In this document: positions 7,590-14,472 of the stretch, piece by piece
How positions within the stretch are numbered: the first letter of the stretch is position 1
How the letters are laid out: each line of letters begins with the position of its first letter
Virus record (IMG/VR): IMGVR_UViG_3300021960_000179
Coordinates: 1-40,819 of that record
Direction: 5' to 3' (one strand)
Length of the DNA stretch: 40,819 bases
Origin: a virus
The notes under the pieces: model-generated
Told to the model about the DNA's origin: nothing
Seen by the model: the letters and a program-made list of their open reading frames with translations, nothing else
Database searches by the model: none
Position numbers and translations under genes: made by a program

Positions 7590-8969
7590 CTAAATTACGT
7601 ATCCTGTATCAACTTCGATAGGCCGCTGCGATGCCCAGCTTGTTGCACCGCGACCTTCATCGACGAACGTCAGAATGAACGCGTCTGCCAAGTCAGGAGA
7701 CCGTGCGCGTTTTCTCAGCTCGTCTTTGCTTTCAACTTTAATTTTGCCGCTGCTGGTAAACGAGTAGCGCGGCATGGTCAGCTCCGAGATCAGCTCTTCG
7801 TCCTTGCAGATTTTGCAATCCATCTCGTCGAACCAGTCTTTTGCCTTCCACCACAACTCATCACGCAGCCGCATGAAACGCTGCTTTACCGCCGGGGTCT
7901 CAGACACGTTTACATCAACCGCCGGGTAACCCAGCTCCCGCAGCCGGTCAGCAACCGCCGCACCCAAGCCAATCGTGTCGACACAGATCGCCTCGGGGCG
8001 CAATGGCCCATACGTCGCGTCGTACTCGTCGACCACCATGCCGACCGTCACCATCAGGTCAGGCCGCTGCCATGATTTGATCGGCTCCAGCAAAGTGTTG
8101 CCGTGCCGCTTGGCTAGTGCGCATCTATCCTTGCCGGTGCGCGAGACATCCAAACCCCAGATAACAGCCCCGGTCGCCTCAACGTCCCGGTCGACCGCAG
8201 CCTCAACTTTCCAGAGCGCCATGACTGCATCGTCATCAGCCTCCGGAAAATCAGCAGCGACACGGACGCGGAACACGTTCGATTCAGCGCCGTATTTTAT
8301 CTTCATGTCCTCGACAAACTCGTCGCTGACCTGTGAGCTGGACCAGCTCGGAACCTTCATCGTCTTCCAGCGGTGACGCATCTTCGTGTGCGTCTCGTAG
8401 AAATACCCCTCAGATCGCGTGGGGTTGCCGCACAGGATCGTTCGCGCATGTGGGGTGGACATCGACCCCTCCGCGACCTCAAAGACCACGTTGTCGATAC
8501 CTGACGCCTCGTCAATCACGAACAGAAGGTTCTCCGAGTGCAGCCCCTGCAGCGCCTCCGGGTTCTCTCGCCGGGAGACCTTCGCCACCGCAAAACTCTC
8601 ATTCGCCGCCCCGCGCAACTCAATGCGATCCGACTTGATCTCCAGCAGGTCTTGGAACTGCTTCGGCAGACGCCGGTGCCATTTGCTAACCTCGGCCCAA
8701 AGCACGTCATAGAGCTGGGCAGAGGTGTTCGCAGTACAGGCAATCTTCGTCGGGTAGTGCGTCAAGAGCTGCCACAACGTGACCCAGCTCAGGAACGCCG
8801 TCTTGCCGATGCCGTGACCGGAACGAATGCTGATACGGTTATTCGTCTGCAGCGCCTCAAACGCCTCGCGCTGCCATTGCTCCGGGGTCGCATCCATCAG
8901 CTCGACGAAGGCAATCGGGTTCTCGCGCAGAAACGCCAGACCCTTGCCGAGATCGTTCAGCTCAGTCAT
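7590..8969 (-). CDS. terL: Terminase large subunit (packaging ATPase/nuclease)
   Basis: The 459-residue protein has a Walker A motif SGHGIGKT at residues 50-57, a Walker B motif LLFVIDEAS at 148-156, and a coupling motif ILCGNPTR at about 178-185. The RNase H-like nuclease follows, with WGLDVSRTGKDR (D274), ICVDTIGLG (D331) and SPDLADAF (D426, D429) as the acidic metal ligands. It powers DNA translocation into the prohead and cuts the concatemer. It sits between a small unknown gene and the portal. All catalytic positions are present, so it should be active. Cleavage mode (cos or pac) cannot be told from sequence alone. Confidence 0.95.
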   Translation of the reverse strand: MTELNDLGKGLAFLRENPIAFVELMDATPEQWQREAFEALQTNNRISIRSGHGIGKTAFLSWVTLWQLLTHYPTKIACTANTSAQLYDVLWAEVSKWHRRLPKQFQDLLEIKSDRIELRGAANESFAVAKVSRRENPEALQGLHSENLLFVIDEASGIDNVVFEVAEGSMSTPHARTILCGNPTRSEGYFYETHTKMRHRWKTMKVPSWSSSQVSDEFVEDMKIKYGAESNVFRVRVAADFPEADDDAVMALWKVEAAVDRDVEATGAVIWGLDVSRTGKDRCALAKRHGNTLLEPIKSWQRPDLMVTVGMVVDEYDATYGPLRPEAICVDTIGLGAAVADRLRELGYPAVDVNVSETPAVKQRFMRLRDELWWKAKDWFDEMDCKICKDEELISELTMPRYSFTSSGKIKVESKDELRKRARSPDLADAFILTFVDEGRGATSWASQRPIEVDTGYVI

Positions 8970-8990
8970 GTGATACTGCGCCAGTCCTGT

Positions 8991-9572
8991 TTAGTTCAGT
9001 GTGAAAGCAGGGAGCTTTTTCTCTAGCACCCGTTTCTGTCGCCTGACATTGGTCAGGATCTTCTGGTTTCGTTTGATCGCGGCCTTGGCCTTCTTCAAAC
9101 GATCTTCCGCCGCGCTTATGCGCCGGTCGACTTTCGCGACCTCGATCTTGATCAGGTCGGTTTCTGATTTCTCCGGCTTAGGCTTCGGAGCCATCGCGCC
9201 CTCATGGAAACCATGCTTCAGTGCGTAGTCAGTCAGATCACGCTCCAGCCTGAGCTGCGCATGATCGTGATACCGCTCTACCCAGTGCGAGAGCATGTGA
9301 ATGATCTCAGGCCATCCGGTGTACAGGGAGCGTTTTCGGTTCGGGTTAACACTCCAGACACCGCTGCGGCACCAAGTAACACGGTTGCCGCTGGTGGCCT
9401 TAACGCGACCGGTAAACTTCCGGCCTGTCGCCGCGCGGTACAATCGCTTGAACCCGCGTATGGCTTCCTCGTCTGACTGCGGTATCTGCCATTCCGGGGA
9501 GATGCCTTGCCATTTGGTGTTTACCAGTCGGTGGTAGTCGTCCCGCGTGGGACGTTTGGTATAGTTCGTCAT
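8991..9572 (-). CDS. Unknown protein with C-terminal coiled coil
   Basis: The 193-residue protein starts MTNYTKRPTRDDYHRLV behind a good AAGGAG site. The N-terminal 115 residues are rich in Trp, Arg and Tyr (WQGISPEWQIP, VTWCRSGVWSV), suggesting a compact nucleic-acid-binding or small enzymatic domain. From about residue 140 the protein is a highly charged Lys/Arg/Glu helix, likely a coiled coil. It is the first gene after the late promoter at 9655-9712 and lies 21 bases upstream of the large terminase, so a packaging-related role is plausible. No family is recognised. Confidence 0.6.
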   Translation of the reverse strand: MTNYTKRPTRDDYHRLVNTKWQGISPEWQIPQSDEEAIRGFKRLYRAATGRKFTGRVKATSGNRVTWCRSGVWSVNPNRKRSLYTGWPEIIHMLSHWVERYHDHAQLRLERDLTDYALKHGFHEGAMAPKPKPEKSETDLIKIEVAKVDRRISAAEDRLKKAKAAIKRNQKILTNVRRQKRVLEKKLPAFTLN

Positions 9573-9654
9573 ATCATTCTCCTTGTGGCTAAGGAGACTG
9601 ACGCAGTATTCACAATGACAAAGAGCGCGTAAGCCTAACTCTGACTTACCCTCT

Positions 9655-9712
9655 ATTATAGCAAATCAATTATTACAGCGGTAAACTTTGTAATTACAAC
9701 AATACACTTTGT
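9655..9712 (-). promoter_or_regulatory. Extended -10 promoter with upstream 21-bp tandem repeat (candidate late promoter)
   Basis: On the minus strand TGCTATAAT lies at 9663-9655, a perfect extended -10. No good -35 is present. Instead two adjacent 21-bp units (9671-9691 and 9692-9712) share about 16 of 21 bases; each begins ACAAAGT and contains TGTAAT. The first unit ends 10 bp upstream of the -10. Two-turn spacing fits a transcription activator bound twice on the same face. It would drive the unknown gene, the large terminase, portal and fibre. The local sequence is very AT-rich. Confidence 0.65.
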
Positions 9713-9754
9713 TACTATTGATTCGTCTTTGCCTTTTGTCTGTGCGTTTACTTG

Positions 9755-10036
9755 TTATTTGGGTTTTGCCTTTTTTCGAGGCGGTTTCGAAGTATCTGTG
9801 AAGACCTGATAGACCCAGTCGAAGTCGACAACGACGCTGGGCAGCGATTGACGCGCGGTCGGCTCCCAACCTGCAGCGATCCAATGCTCGGCAAGGTCAG
9901 GGCGCTGCAGCTCAACGCAGGGGCGTCCATCGACCTCGATGTGTTCCCCGAAAAAAATTTTTCCGTTGTCGACGTAGCCGGGTTTTGAAATTTTGAAACG
10001 GCGGGGAGGTGTTGGGACTGTTACAGTCAACGCCAC
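9755..10036 (-). CDS. Small unknown protein before terminase module
   Basis: The reading frame gives 93 residues from a GTG at 10036, or 91 from a TTG at 10030. The TTG has AAGGGG five bases upstream and is my preferred start, although both are open. The product is Pro/Arg-rich at both ends (TPPRRFKI and PPRKKAKPK) with a middle containing GKIFFGEHIEVDGRPC and HWIAAGWEP. The basic tail suggests contact with nucleic acid. It follows the small terminase gene after a 100-bp gap and comes before the late promoter. I do not recognise it. Confidence 0.5.
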   Translation of the reverse strand: MALTVTVPTPPRRFKISKPGYVDNGKIFFGEHIEVDGRPCVELQRPDLAEHWIAAGWEPTARQSLPSVVVDFDWVYQVFTDTSKPPRKKAKPK

Positions 10037-10135
10037 CCCTTGCCGATCTGGTGCGGGGGGGTCGGTCGGTCAATTCTGGCGGAAATCTGCGGTTTCTGGG
10101 ATACGGCGAGACTATTCATCTTGCCATTTTCCGAT

Positions 10136-10555
10136 CTAACCCTTTGATATTGCTGACATTTCGATGATGGTTGCACCATCGTTTTGCACCACATCGAGGA
10201 TTTCCGATTGTCGCTGATCATCTTCGGCGACCGCCGCCGCCTCTGCCGCGTTTCGCGCTGCCTCCAGCGTCCTGTCCTGCACCATCCTGAGCTGATCGAT
10301 GACGTCTTCGTGGAAGTTCTGCGTCACTTCTACGGCCTGTGAGGGCCGCCCATAGCCTCGATTGAGGATCTCTTGGGTCGCAGCAAGGGAAACTCGCGCA
10401 TCGTCCTGTCGCATGAGCTGAAGCAGCCTACGCAGCGCCTCTTCGCCGTGAAGCTGGAACGTTTCCTTCAGCCGAATGCTCGGAGTTTTCTTCGGTCGGC
10501 CCCGTTTCGAACGCGATTTCTCTAACGGTTTGGCGTCACTGGGTTTATCTGCCAT
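10136..10555 (-). CDS. terS: Terminase small subunit-like protein
   Basis: The 139-residue protein has a basic N-terminus (KRGRPKKTPSIRL), then a helical core including DDARVSLAATQEILNRGYGR. The last phrase is characteristic of a large class of phage small terminase-like DNA-binding proteins. A helical Ala/Glu-rich tail would make the oligomer. It should bind the packaging start site and recruit the large subunit. It is separated from terL by two small genes and a promoter, which is unusual but acceptable. Its coding sequence contains a dyad (GATGGT TGC ACCATC, 10166-10180) and two TTGCACC sites that match the att region. Confidence 0.7.
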   Translation of the reverse strand: MADKPSDAKPLEKSRSKRGRPKKTPSIRLKETFQLHGEEALRRLLQLMRQDDARVSLAATQEILNRGYGRPSQAVEVTQNFHEDVIDQLRMVQDRTLEAARNAAEAAAVAEDDQRQSEILDVVQNDGATIIEMSAISKG

Positions 10556-10564
10556 TTCTATCGC

Positions 10565-10783
10565 TCAGTTAATCGTATCGGTTCCGGTGTGTGTCTTGAG
10601 GTCAATCCTCTCGCTCTCGGAGTAGTCTTTGCTCACCAAATACTGCATGAAATCCTCCAGCTCCTCGACGAACCACATCGCCACCTCTTCGTCTGGAAAC
10701 CCTCCCGCCGTCAGGACAACGCGCGGATGTTTTTCCTCGTCATCGATAGTGATGCTGAACCAGCCGTCGTCATCTGTGGACAC
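10565..10783 (-). CDS. Small acidic unknown protein
   Basis: I set the start at the GTG at 10783, because GGAGG lies four bases before it and the upstream codons of the open frame cover a terminator hairpin. The 72-residue product begins STDDDGWFSITIDDEEK after the initiator and has a predicted beta-beta-alpha layout with VAMWFVEELEDFMQYLVSKD as an amphipathic helix. It is strongly acidic in the first half. It lies ten bases upstream of the small terminase gene. The fold resembles many small phage regulators, but no family can be named. Confidence 0.55.
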   Translation of the reverse strand: MSTDDDGWFSITIDDEEKHPRVVLTAGGFPDEEVAMWFVEELEDFMQYLVSKDYSESERIDLKTHTGTDTIN

Positions 10784-10794
10784 ATTGCCTCCAA

Positions 10795-10823
10795 GAAAAA
10801 ACCCCGGCCACAAAGACCGGGGA
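10795..10823 (-). terminator. Intrinsic terminator after the regulator gene
   Basis: On the minus strand CCCCGG (10822-10817) and CCGGGG (10807-10802) form a GC-rich stem around a nine-base loop, followed by six T residues at 10801-10796. It lies between the DUF6362-like gene and the small acidic gene, so it could separate early from late transcription or act as an antitermination target. Confidence 0.8.
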
Positions 10824-10910
10824 GTTTCGAACTCAACAAGGGAGAGAGCAGACCATCGACATGCACTACCGCTGATCTCAGCTCAGAATGACCCACTTTA
10901 CGCAACACTT

Positions 10911-10925
10911 GCAACTTGACAATTT
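10911..10925. promoter_or_regulatory. Second copy of the operator-like 15-mer
   Basis: GCAACTTGACAATTT occurs here and at 13639-13653, next to the CI-like gene. Only one half of the palindrome found there is present here. It overlaps the stop codon of the DUF6362-like gene and faces the gap before the terminator, so it may be a repressor site at a regulatory gap. Confidence 0.4.
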
Positions 10926-11319
10926 ACCCCGGTATTCTGGGCTTTGTCGCCAGTCTGTCCCACGCAAGAATCATGTCGGCTATTGCTTTTGAATGCCTCT
11001 TCTTGACCGCGCTAGGAGGCTCACCAACGAGCGACGCAACACTGCGATAACTAGCCCTACCAGCCACACCCCAGATCGCGATCCTTGACGCCTCTGAGAG
11101 CGTTAGAGAGCATTCCAGCAGAGCATCCAGCCGGTCGATCCTATCACCAGACGGTGGCCCCAGTCTCAGGACTGCAGCATCCCAGCCATACGCTTCTTTC
11201 CGGTCATGCACCACTTCCGGCCAGAATGTCTGCTTTTTCTTAGGACCAGCCCAAGGCAACCGGCGCAACGTGCGGTGCGCCTCTTCAAGCAAGTCGATCA
11301 TGGTATCAGGATGCAGCAA
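10924..11319 (-). CDS. DUF6362-like sigma/antitermination-type regulator
   Basis: The 131-residue protein has an N-terminal part with RLPWAGPKKKQTFWPEVVHDRKEAYGW and a C-terminal helix-turn-helix (ASYRSVASLVGEPPSAVKKRHSKAIADM) of the sigma-70 region 4 type. Both match my memory of the DUF6362 family common in alphaproteobacterial prophages (named from motif resemblance). It is the last gene of the replication operon and lies just upstream of a terminator and the late genes, where lambda Q-type late regulators sit. I infer that it switches on late transcription, perhaps at 9655-9712. Its first codons overlap the preceding gene by 14 bases. Confidence 0.6.
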   Translation of the reverse strand: MLHPDTMIDLLEEAHRTLRRLPWAGPKKKQTFWPEVVHDRKEAYGWDAAVLRLGPPSGDRIDRLDALLECSLTLSEASRIAIWGVAGRASYRSVASLVGEPPSAVKKRHSKAIADMILAWDRLATKPRIPG

Positions 11320-11806
11320 TCAACTGTGCCCGTCGTTTGCTGTGCAAGGCGCGATCTATCTCTGCAATCAGCGTTTGGCGTCTGCGGCAGAAAAACTCGA
11401 CCCGGATCAGGATTTCTCGCCAAGACGGGAAAAACTCGTGATCGTCTGCAATCCGGTCGAGTGCCTTCAGAGTAGCGTCTGCGGGAAACCGCCTCAATTC
11501 ATTCGCGTATGTCCTGAGCTGCATTTCCATCTCGCCGTCAGACTGCTTCCGCGATGCCGTCAACAGCTTAACTTTCAGCAGAGCCTTGTAGACATCGTCA
11601 TCATCTGCCGGTGCCATGTGCGCCTCGACAGACTGCCTGAGCGCATGTAGCTGCGGCTCGGTTAGCTTATTGACGCCTTCGTACCCGATGAACTGAAAAT
11701 CACTGCTGATTTTTTCCTTCAGACTGCAGCCGACTGAAGACAGCGAGGAACTGATTTCCTTTCTCTCCGGTATCTGTGGATTGTTGCGAACTACGAGCTG
11801 GTTCAT
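11306..11806 (-). CDS. Replication protein, lambda P-like helicase loader candidate
   Basis: The 166-residue frame starts at an ATG preceded by GGTGG at good spacing, inside the 3' end of the O-like gene (107-base overlap in another frame). Residues about 95-140 read ANELRRFPADATLKALDRIA followed by FFPSWREI, a motif common in short phage replication proteins encoded after an O-like initiator. The C-terminal helix is Arg-rich. By position it should act with the upstream initiator, perhaps by loading the host helicase. There is no Walker motif, so it is not a DnaC-type ATPase. Family assignment rests on context and one motif. Confidence 0.6.
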   Translation of the reverse strand: MNQLVVRNNPQIPERKEISSSLSSVGCSLKEKISSDFQFIGYEGVNKLTEPQLHALRQSVEAHMAPADDDDVYKALLKVKLLTASRKQSDGEMEMQLRTYANELRRFPADATLKALDRIADDHEFFPSWREILIRVEFFCRRRQTLIAEIDRALHSKRRAQLIAAS

Positions 11807-12410
11807 CGGACCACCTTTCCTGACTTAGCCATGTGCTGGGGTGCGGTATAAATTTCGGATCGCTCGGCAGGTTCGCGTTCAATCGAACCAGCCCTGCCAT
11901 CAGCTCGTCGAATGAGACGAGCTTCATCGCCGTCTTAAATTTAGTTCGTGCAGCTCCCTTGCCGACCTTCTTCGGATACTGCTGCCAAAACTGATCGAAC
12001 TGATTTGATGTATTTATTAATGACGGTTCATTGACGGTTATATTACGGTTAGGGTGACACCTGTGTCGGGGGTGGGGTGACACCCTTGTCACCTCTGGGG
12101 TGACACCCTTGTCACCGGTGACACCTATGTCACCCCTCAAATCAGTGCGTTCGCGCAACATAATTTGGTAATGCGTGGCACTCCGACCGCCCCCTTTTCG
12201 CATGACCGTGACCTCACCGGACGCCACTAATTTTGCTAAACAACGCTGCACAGTGCGCTCGGAACAATTCCCATATGTCGCCAGACGGGAAACGCTCGGC
12301 CAACACAAACCATCGGAATTTGCGTGATTGCACAGACCAATTAGGACGAGTTTGGTTACCCCGTCTGCGGTGCTTTCATTTAGTGCCTGACTGATCAGTT
12401 CGATGCTCAT
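11700..12410 (-). CDS. O-like replication initiator with winged helix domain
   Basis: Starting at the ATG at 12410 (ATGA overlap with the upstream stop), the protein has 236 residues. The N-terminal 90 form a winged helix domain (CWPSVSRLATYGNCSERTVQ, then RCLAKLVASGEVTVMRKGG), as in phage replication proteins of the HTH_36 type. A variable linker follows, encoded by four iterons (12053-12134). The C-terminal region holds FWQQYPKKVGKGAARTKF and HPSTWLSQERW, typical of O-like proteins. It should bind the iterons and open the origin. As in lambda, the origin lies within the initiator gene. Confidence 0.8.
   Translation of the reverse strand: MSIELISQALNESTADGVTKLVLIGLCNHANSDGLCWPSVSRLATYGNCSERTVQRCLAKLVASGEVTVMRKGGGRSATHYQIMLRERTDLRGDIGVTGDKGVTPEVTRVSPHPRHRCHPNRNITVNEPSLINTSNQFDQFWQQYPKKVGKGAARTKFKTAMKLVSFDELMAGLVRLNANLPSDPKFIPHPSTWLSQERWSDEPARSSQQSTDTGEKGNQFLAVFSRLQSEGKNQQ
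12021..12134. other. Probable phage replication origin: four iterons plus 11-bp phased repeats
   Basis: Four copies of GGTGACACCCTTGTCACC or close variants start at 12053, 12076, 12099 and 12117. Each is an imperfect palindrome (GGTGACA / TGTCACC). Spacings of 23, 23 and 18 bp break the codon frame, so the repetition is at DNA level. To their left, TGACGGTT, TGACGGTT and TTACGGTT start at 12021, 12032 and 12043, exactly 11 bp apart, in AT-rich DNA (about 11990-12050) that could unwind. The array sits inside the O-like gene. Confidence 0.8.
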
Positions 12411-12601
12411 TGCAGCCGCCACTCGATCTCAGCGATGCGTGTGCAGCTCGGACAGGCGTCAATGCCACCGATCTCGATCTCGCGGTCCTCAAAGCACCAG
12501 TCCTCGCCCCAGTCAAAGATGCGCTGCACTCGCACCTGATCTGTAATGACGCGGGTCTCGCGCTCGATCTGTCCGGTATCGTGGCAAACAAGGCACCGCA
12601 T
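12407..12601 (-). CDS. Small zinc-finger-like protein
   Basis: The 64-residue product begins MRCLVCHDTGQIERE and ends near DACPSCTRIAEIEWRLQ. The CLVC and CPSC pairs should form a four-cysteine zinc site like those of DnaJ-type or small phage zinc ribbons. It starts in a TGATG overlap with the upstream gene and ends in an ATGA overlap with the O-like gene. It may be an accessory factor in replication, but only the metal site is visible. Confidence 0.65.
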   Translation of the reverse strand: MRCLVCHDTGQIERETRVITDQVRVQRIFDWGEDWCFEDREIEIGGIDACPSCTRIAEIEWRLQ

Positions 12602-13080
12602 CAGCCGTCTGCCAAATCAAGATCAGCGATTGGCCGCAGCGCAGCTCTCGGAACGGCGTAGCACTTGGGGCGATCCGGCTGACCAAAGTCAGTCAGGAAA
12701 TCGTCGATCATCGCCATTTCACGCGATAACCACCCGATCACCTCAAACTCCGGCGTCTGACCAATCACTAGGATATATCGCCCAGCAACGTCTCCGGGTC
12801 GCAGGATGAGTTTCCCGGCGTGATGCGTCGTCCAGCGTACCTGCAGATCCGGGGGGATATCCGGCGCGTTCTTGCCAACATCCCAGCTCGGCGGCCAATA
12901 GGTGTTGAGCGCCTTGGCAACTGCGATCTCTGCCCCTGCAGCATGTTGGTCGCGGCGACCGGGATCACCGACACCGTCTTGGCTGCTGCTGTCATAACCG
13001 CGTAGCCTTGACGACGTGTAGCGAGACTGGCCGACCATCGCGGCCAACATTTGCTCGTTTGGGGTCAGCATGATCTGCAT
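12601..13080 (-). CDS. Conserved phage protein, possible restriction-like nuclease fold
   Basis: Starting at ATG 13080 (TGATG overlap with the preceding stop) the product has 159 residues. It contains GAEIAVAKALNTYWPPSWD, then PDIPPDLQVRW, GKLILRPGD and RYILVIGQTPEFEVIGWL. This order of a conserved Glu helix, an acidic residue before a beta strand, and a hydrophobic hairpin resembles minimal PD-(D/E)XK folds, and similar proteins are frequent in temperate phages of Alphaproteobacteria. The lysine of the ExK motif is not obvious. I therefore call only the family resemblance, not activity. Confidence 0.55.
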   Translation of the reverse strand: MQIMLTPNEQMLAAMVGQSRYTSSRLRGYDSSSQDGVGDPGRRDQHAAGAEIAVAKALNTYWPPSWDVGKNAPDIPPDLQVRWTTHHAGKLILRPGDVAGRYILVIGQTPEFEVIGWLSREMAMIDDFLTDFGQPDRPKCYAVPRAALRPIADLDLADG

Positions 13081-13427
13081 CAGTCGCCCCACTTGGCCTG
13101 ATGTAATCTGATCTGATCGATGGTCTTGGTGTGCCGCCCAGCCAAAATGTCAAGCAGGTCGCGCAGGTCGAGAACAGCGAGAGGCGGAGACCGATCTCTA
13201 CCGATCACGAGAAAATCCGAATCGCCGTCAATCCAGTCGTAAATCTGTTTGAAGCCGTCCGCCCTGAGCTTGGCCTCGATAGTCCACTGCCCCATAAGAA
13301 TGTCGCCTTTGAAACCATCGGCAGCTCCCGACAACGGGACACGCTTGGCATCGATGCCGTGCGATTGGATTAAATTGACCAGTTTGCGCTCGTTCCGCGC
13401 ACCCTTATCGCGGGAAAACTTACCCAT
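13080..13427 (-). CDS. Hjc-like PD-(D/E)XK nuclease (Holliday junction resolvase type)
   Basis: The ATG at 13427 gives 115 residues starting MGKFSRDKGARNERKLVNLI. The conserved pattern is E (residue 14) in the first helix, GDI (about residue 41) and EAK (about residue 50), matching the archaeal Hjc/PDDEXK fold. It should cut branched DNA, helping to resolve recombination or replication intermediates before packaging. An open frame extends to 13574, but those codons overlap the Cro-like gene and look like a shadow. It overlaps the Cro-like stop by eight bases and is coupled to the next gene. Confidence 0.75.
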   Translation of the reverse strand: MGKFSRDKGARNERKLVNLIQSHGIDAKRVPLSGAADGFKGDILMGQWTIEAKLRADGFKQIYDWIDGDSDFLVIGRDRSPPLAVLDLRDLLDILAGRHTKTIDQIRLHQAKWGD

Positions 13428-13611
13428 TACTGCGGCTCTCCAGCCGTCGAGCGGCACCCTCAATGCGCTCCAGTGTGCGCACATTTGGTTTGTGAATTCC
13501 TTGCTCCCAACGCCAGATTGTCGACCGCGCAACACCGCTTTCACGATTGAGGTCGGCGATGCTGTATCGGCCACGAAGTTCGTCTATGAATAATTTATTT
13601 GACATACGCAT
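13420..13611 (-). CDS. Cro-like helix-turn-helix regulator
   Basis: About 63 residues. The segment YSIADLNRESGVARSTIWRW, followed by EQGIHKPNVRTLERIEGAARRL, is a classic HTH_3-type helix-turn-helix. The gene is divergent from the CI-like gene with a short operator region between them, as for lambda Cro and CI. Possible starts are GTG 13614, ATG 13611 and ATG 13605; none has a strong ribosome site. It is the first gene of the leftward replication operon and probably sets the lytic course by repressing the CI-side promoter. Confidence 0.75.
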   Translation of the reverse strand: MRMSNKLFIDELRGRYSIADLNRESGVARSTIWRWEQGIHKPNVRTLERIEGAARRLESRSNG

Positions 13612-13638
13612 CACGTTAATTCAGTTTGATGCGACTAC

Positions 13639-13657
13639 GCAACTTGACAATTTGTCA
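13639..13657. promoter_or_regulatory. Operator-like inverted repeat between Cro-like and CI-like genes
   Basis: TGACA ATT TGTCA (13645-13657) is a perfect five-base dyad in the divergent gap of about 60 bp. The 15-mer that contains its left half (13639-13653) recurs at 10911-10925. TTGACA here could also serve as a -35 element in either direction, but no convincing -10 matches it. The likely ligand is the CI-like or Cro-like protein. Confidence 0.6.
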
Positions 13658-13674
13658 TTGAGGAAGAGATGCAG

Positions 13675-14430
13675 ATGTACGATAATAAACCAATGCACAA
13701 AAGCTCCCACATCCGAGAATGTTTGAACCGGTTCAAGGTCACCTCTGGCTTGAGTTGGAAGGACATCGCCGAGGCTGCCGGACTGTCGCAGTCGACCGTG
13801 ACGCGCTATGTCAAGCAAGTCGATGAAGCGCAGGGGCCATCTTACGAGACAATTTCCAGTCTGCTGGAGGCCCACCCCGATCTGGCCGCGTCCGTCGACG
13901 GGTTGTCGAGAACTACGCGATTTCCCATCTACGGATATGTCTCGTTTCAGCCGAAGTATCAGATTTTGCCGCCGGGTTTTGCGCAGGATCGTTATGCCAC
14001 TGCATCGGGTAGCCAGTTGCACTCGCCGACATCTATGGTCGTCGTAACGGCGAATACCAACCCCTCCGGTTTTGGCGGATATCGTTGGTTTTTTCAGACC
14101 GACCGAGCCATCAAACTTGATTCCATGCCGGTCAACAAATTGGCAGAAACAATCAGCACATCTGAGCCATTTTCGACAATCCTGTGTGTGGTGAGCCACA
14201 AATCTGGTCAGCCCTATTTTGGGCATCTTGGTCGCTCGGCAGACCGATTTAAACTGTTTGGATTAAGTTCAATCAACTTGCAAAAAGACCCACGGATGCG
14301 CGAACAACTGCCAGAAGATCAGCAACCGTTGATATTTGACAAAGACGAGATAGTCCAAGCTTTCCCGATCTACTGCTGCATCTCTCCGACAGCGATGGAC
14401 ACCACAAAACTCGAATACGAAGAGGTCTGA
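13675..14430 (+). CDS. CI-like repressor with degenerate S24 domain
   Basis: I prefer ATG 13675 over 13669, because the AGGAAG site lies eight bases before it and only two before the other. The product (251 residues) has an N-terminal HTH (LSWKDIAEAAGLSQSTVTRY). Its C-terminal half follows the S24/LexA peptidase layout: RFPIYGYVSFQP, LDSMP, then YFGHL and FKLFGLSSIN. The usual Ala-Gly cleavage site is missing, and the position of the catalytic lysine appears to be glycine, while the serine of DSM remains. It should keep the prophage silent, but probably cannot cleave itself on RecA activation. It is the first gene of the rightward operon. Confidence 0.7.
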   Translation: MYDNKPMHKSSHIRECLNRFKVTSGLSWKDIAEAAGLSQSTVTRYVKQVDEAQGPSYETISSLLEAHPDLAASVDGLSRTTRFPIYGYVSFQPKYQILPPGFAQDRYATASGSQLHSPTSMVVVTANTNPSGFGGYRWFFQTDRAIKLDSMPVNKLAETISTSEPFSTILCVVSHKSGQPYFGHLGRSADRFKLFGLSSINLQKDPRMREQLPEDQQPLIFDKDEIVQAFPIYCCISPTAMDTTKLEYEEV

Positions 14431-14472
14431 TTCAATGGTGCTTTTTTTTGATCATAGTGTTGCGAGTTGGCA

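Noticed and set aside
12053-12134. CRISPR array
   Set aside because: The 18-bp palindromic units have spacers of 0-5 bp, lie inside a gene and fit replication iterons.
13427-13574. Longer start for the Hjc-like nuclease
   Set aside because: These codons lie opposite the helix-turn-helix gene in another frame and do not resemble the family; the start at 13427 fits it.
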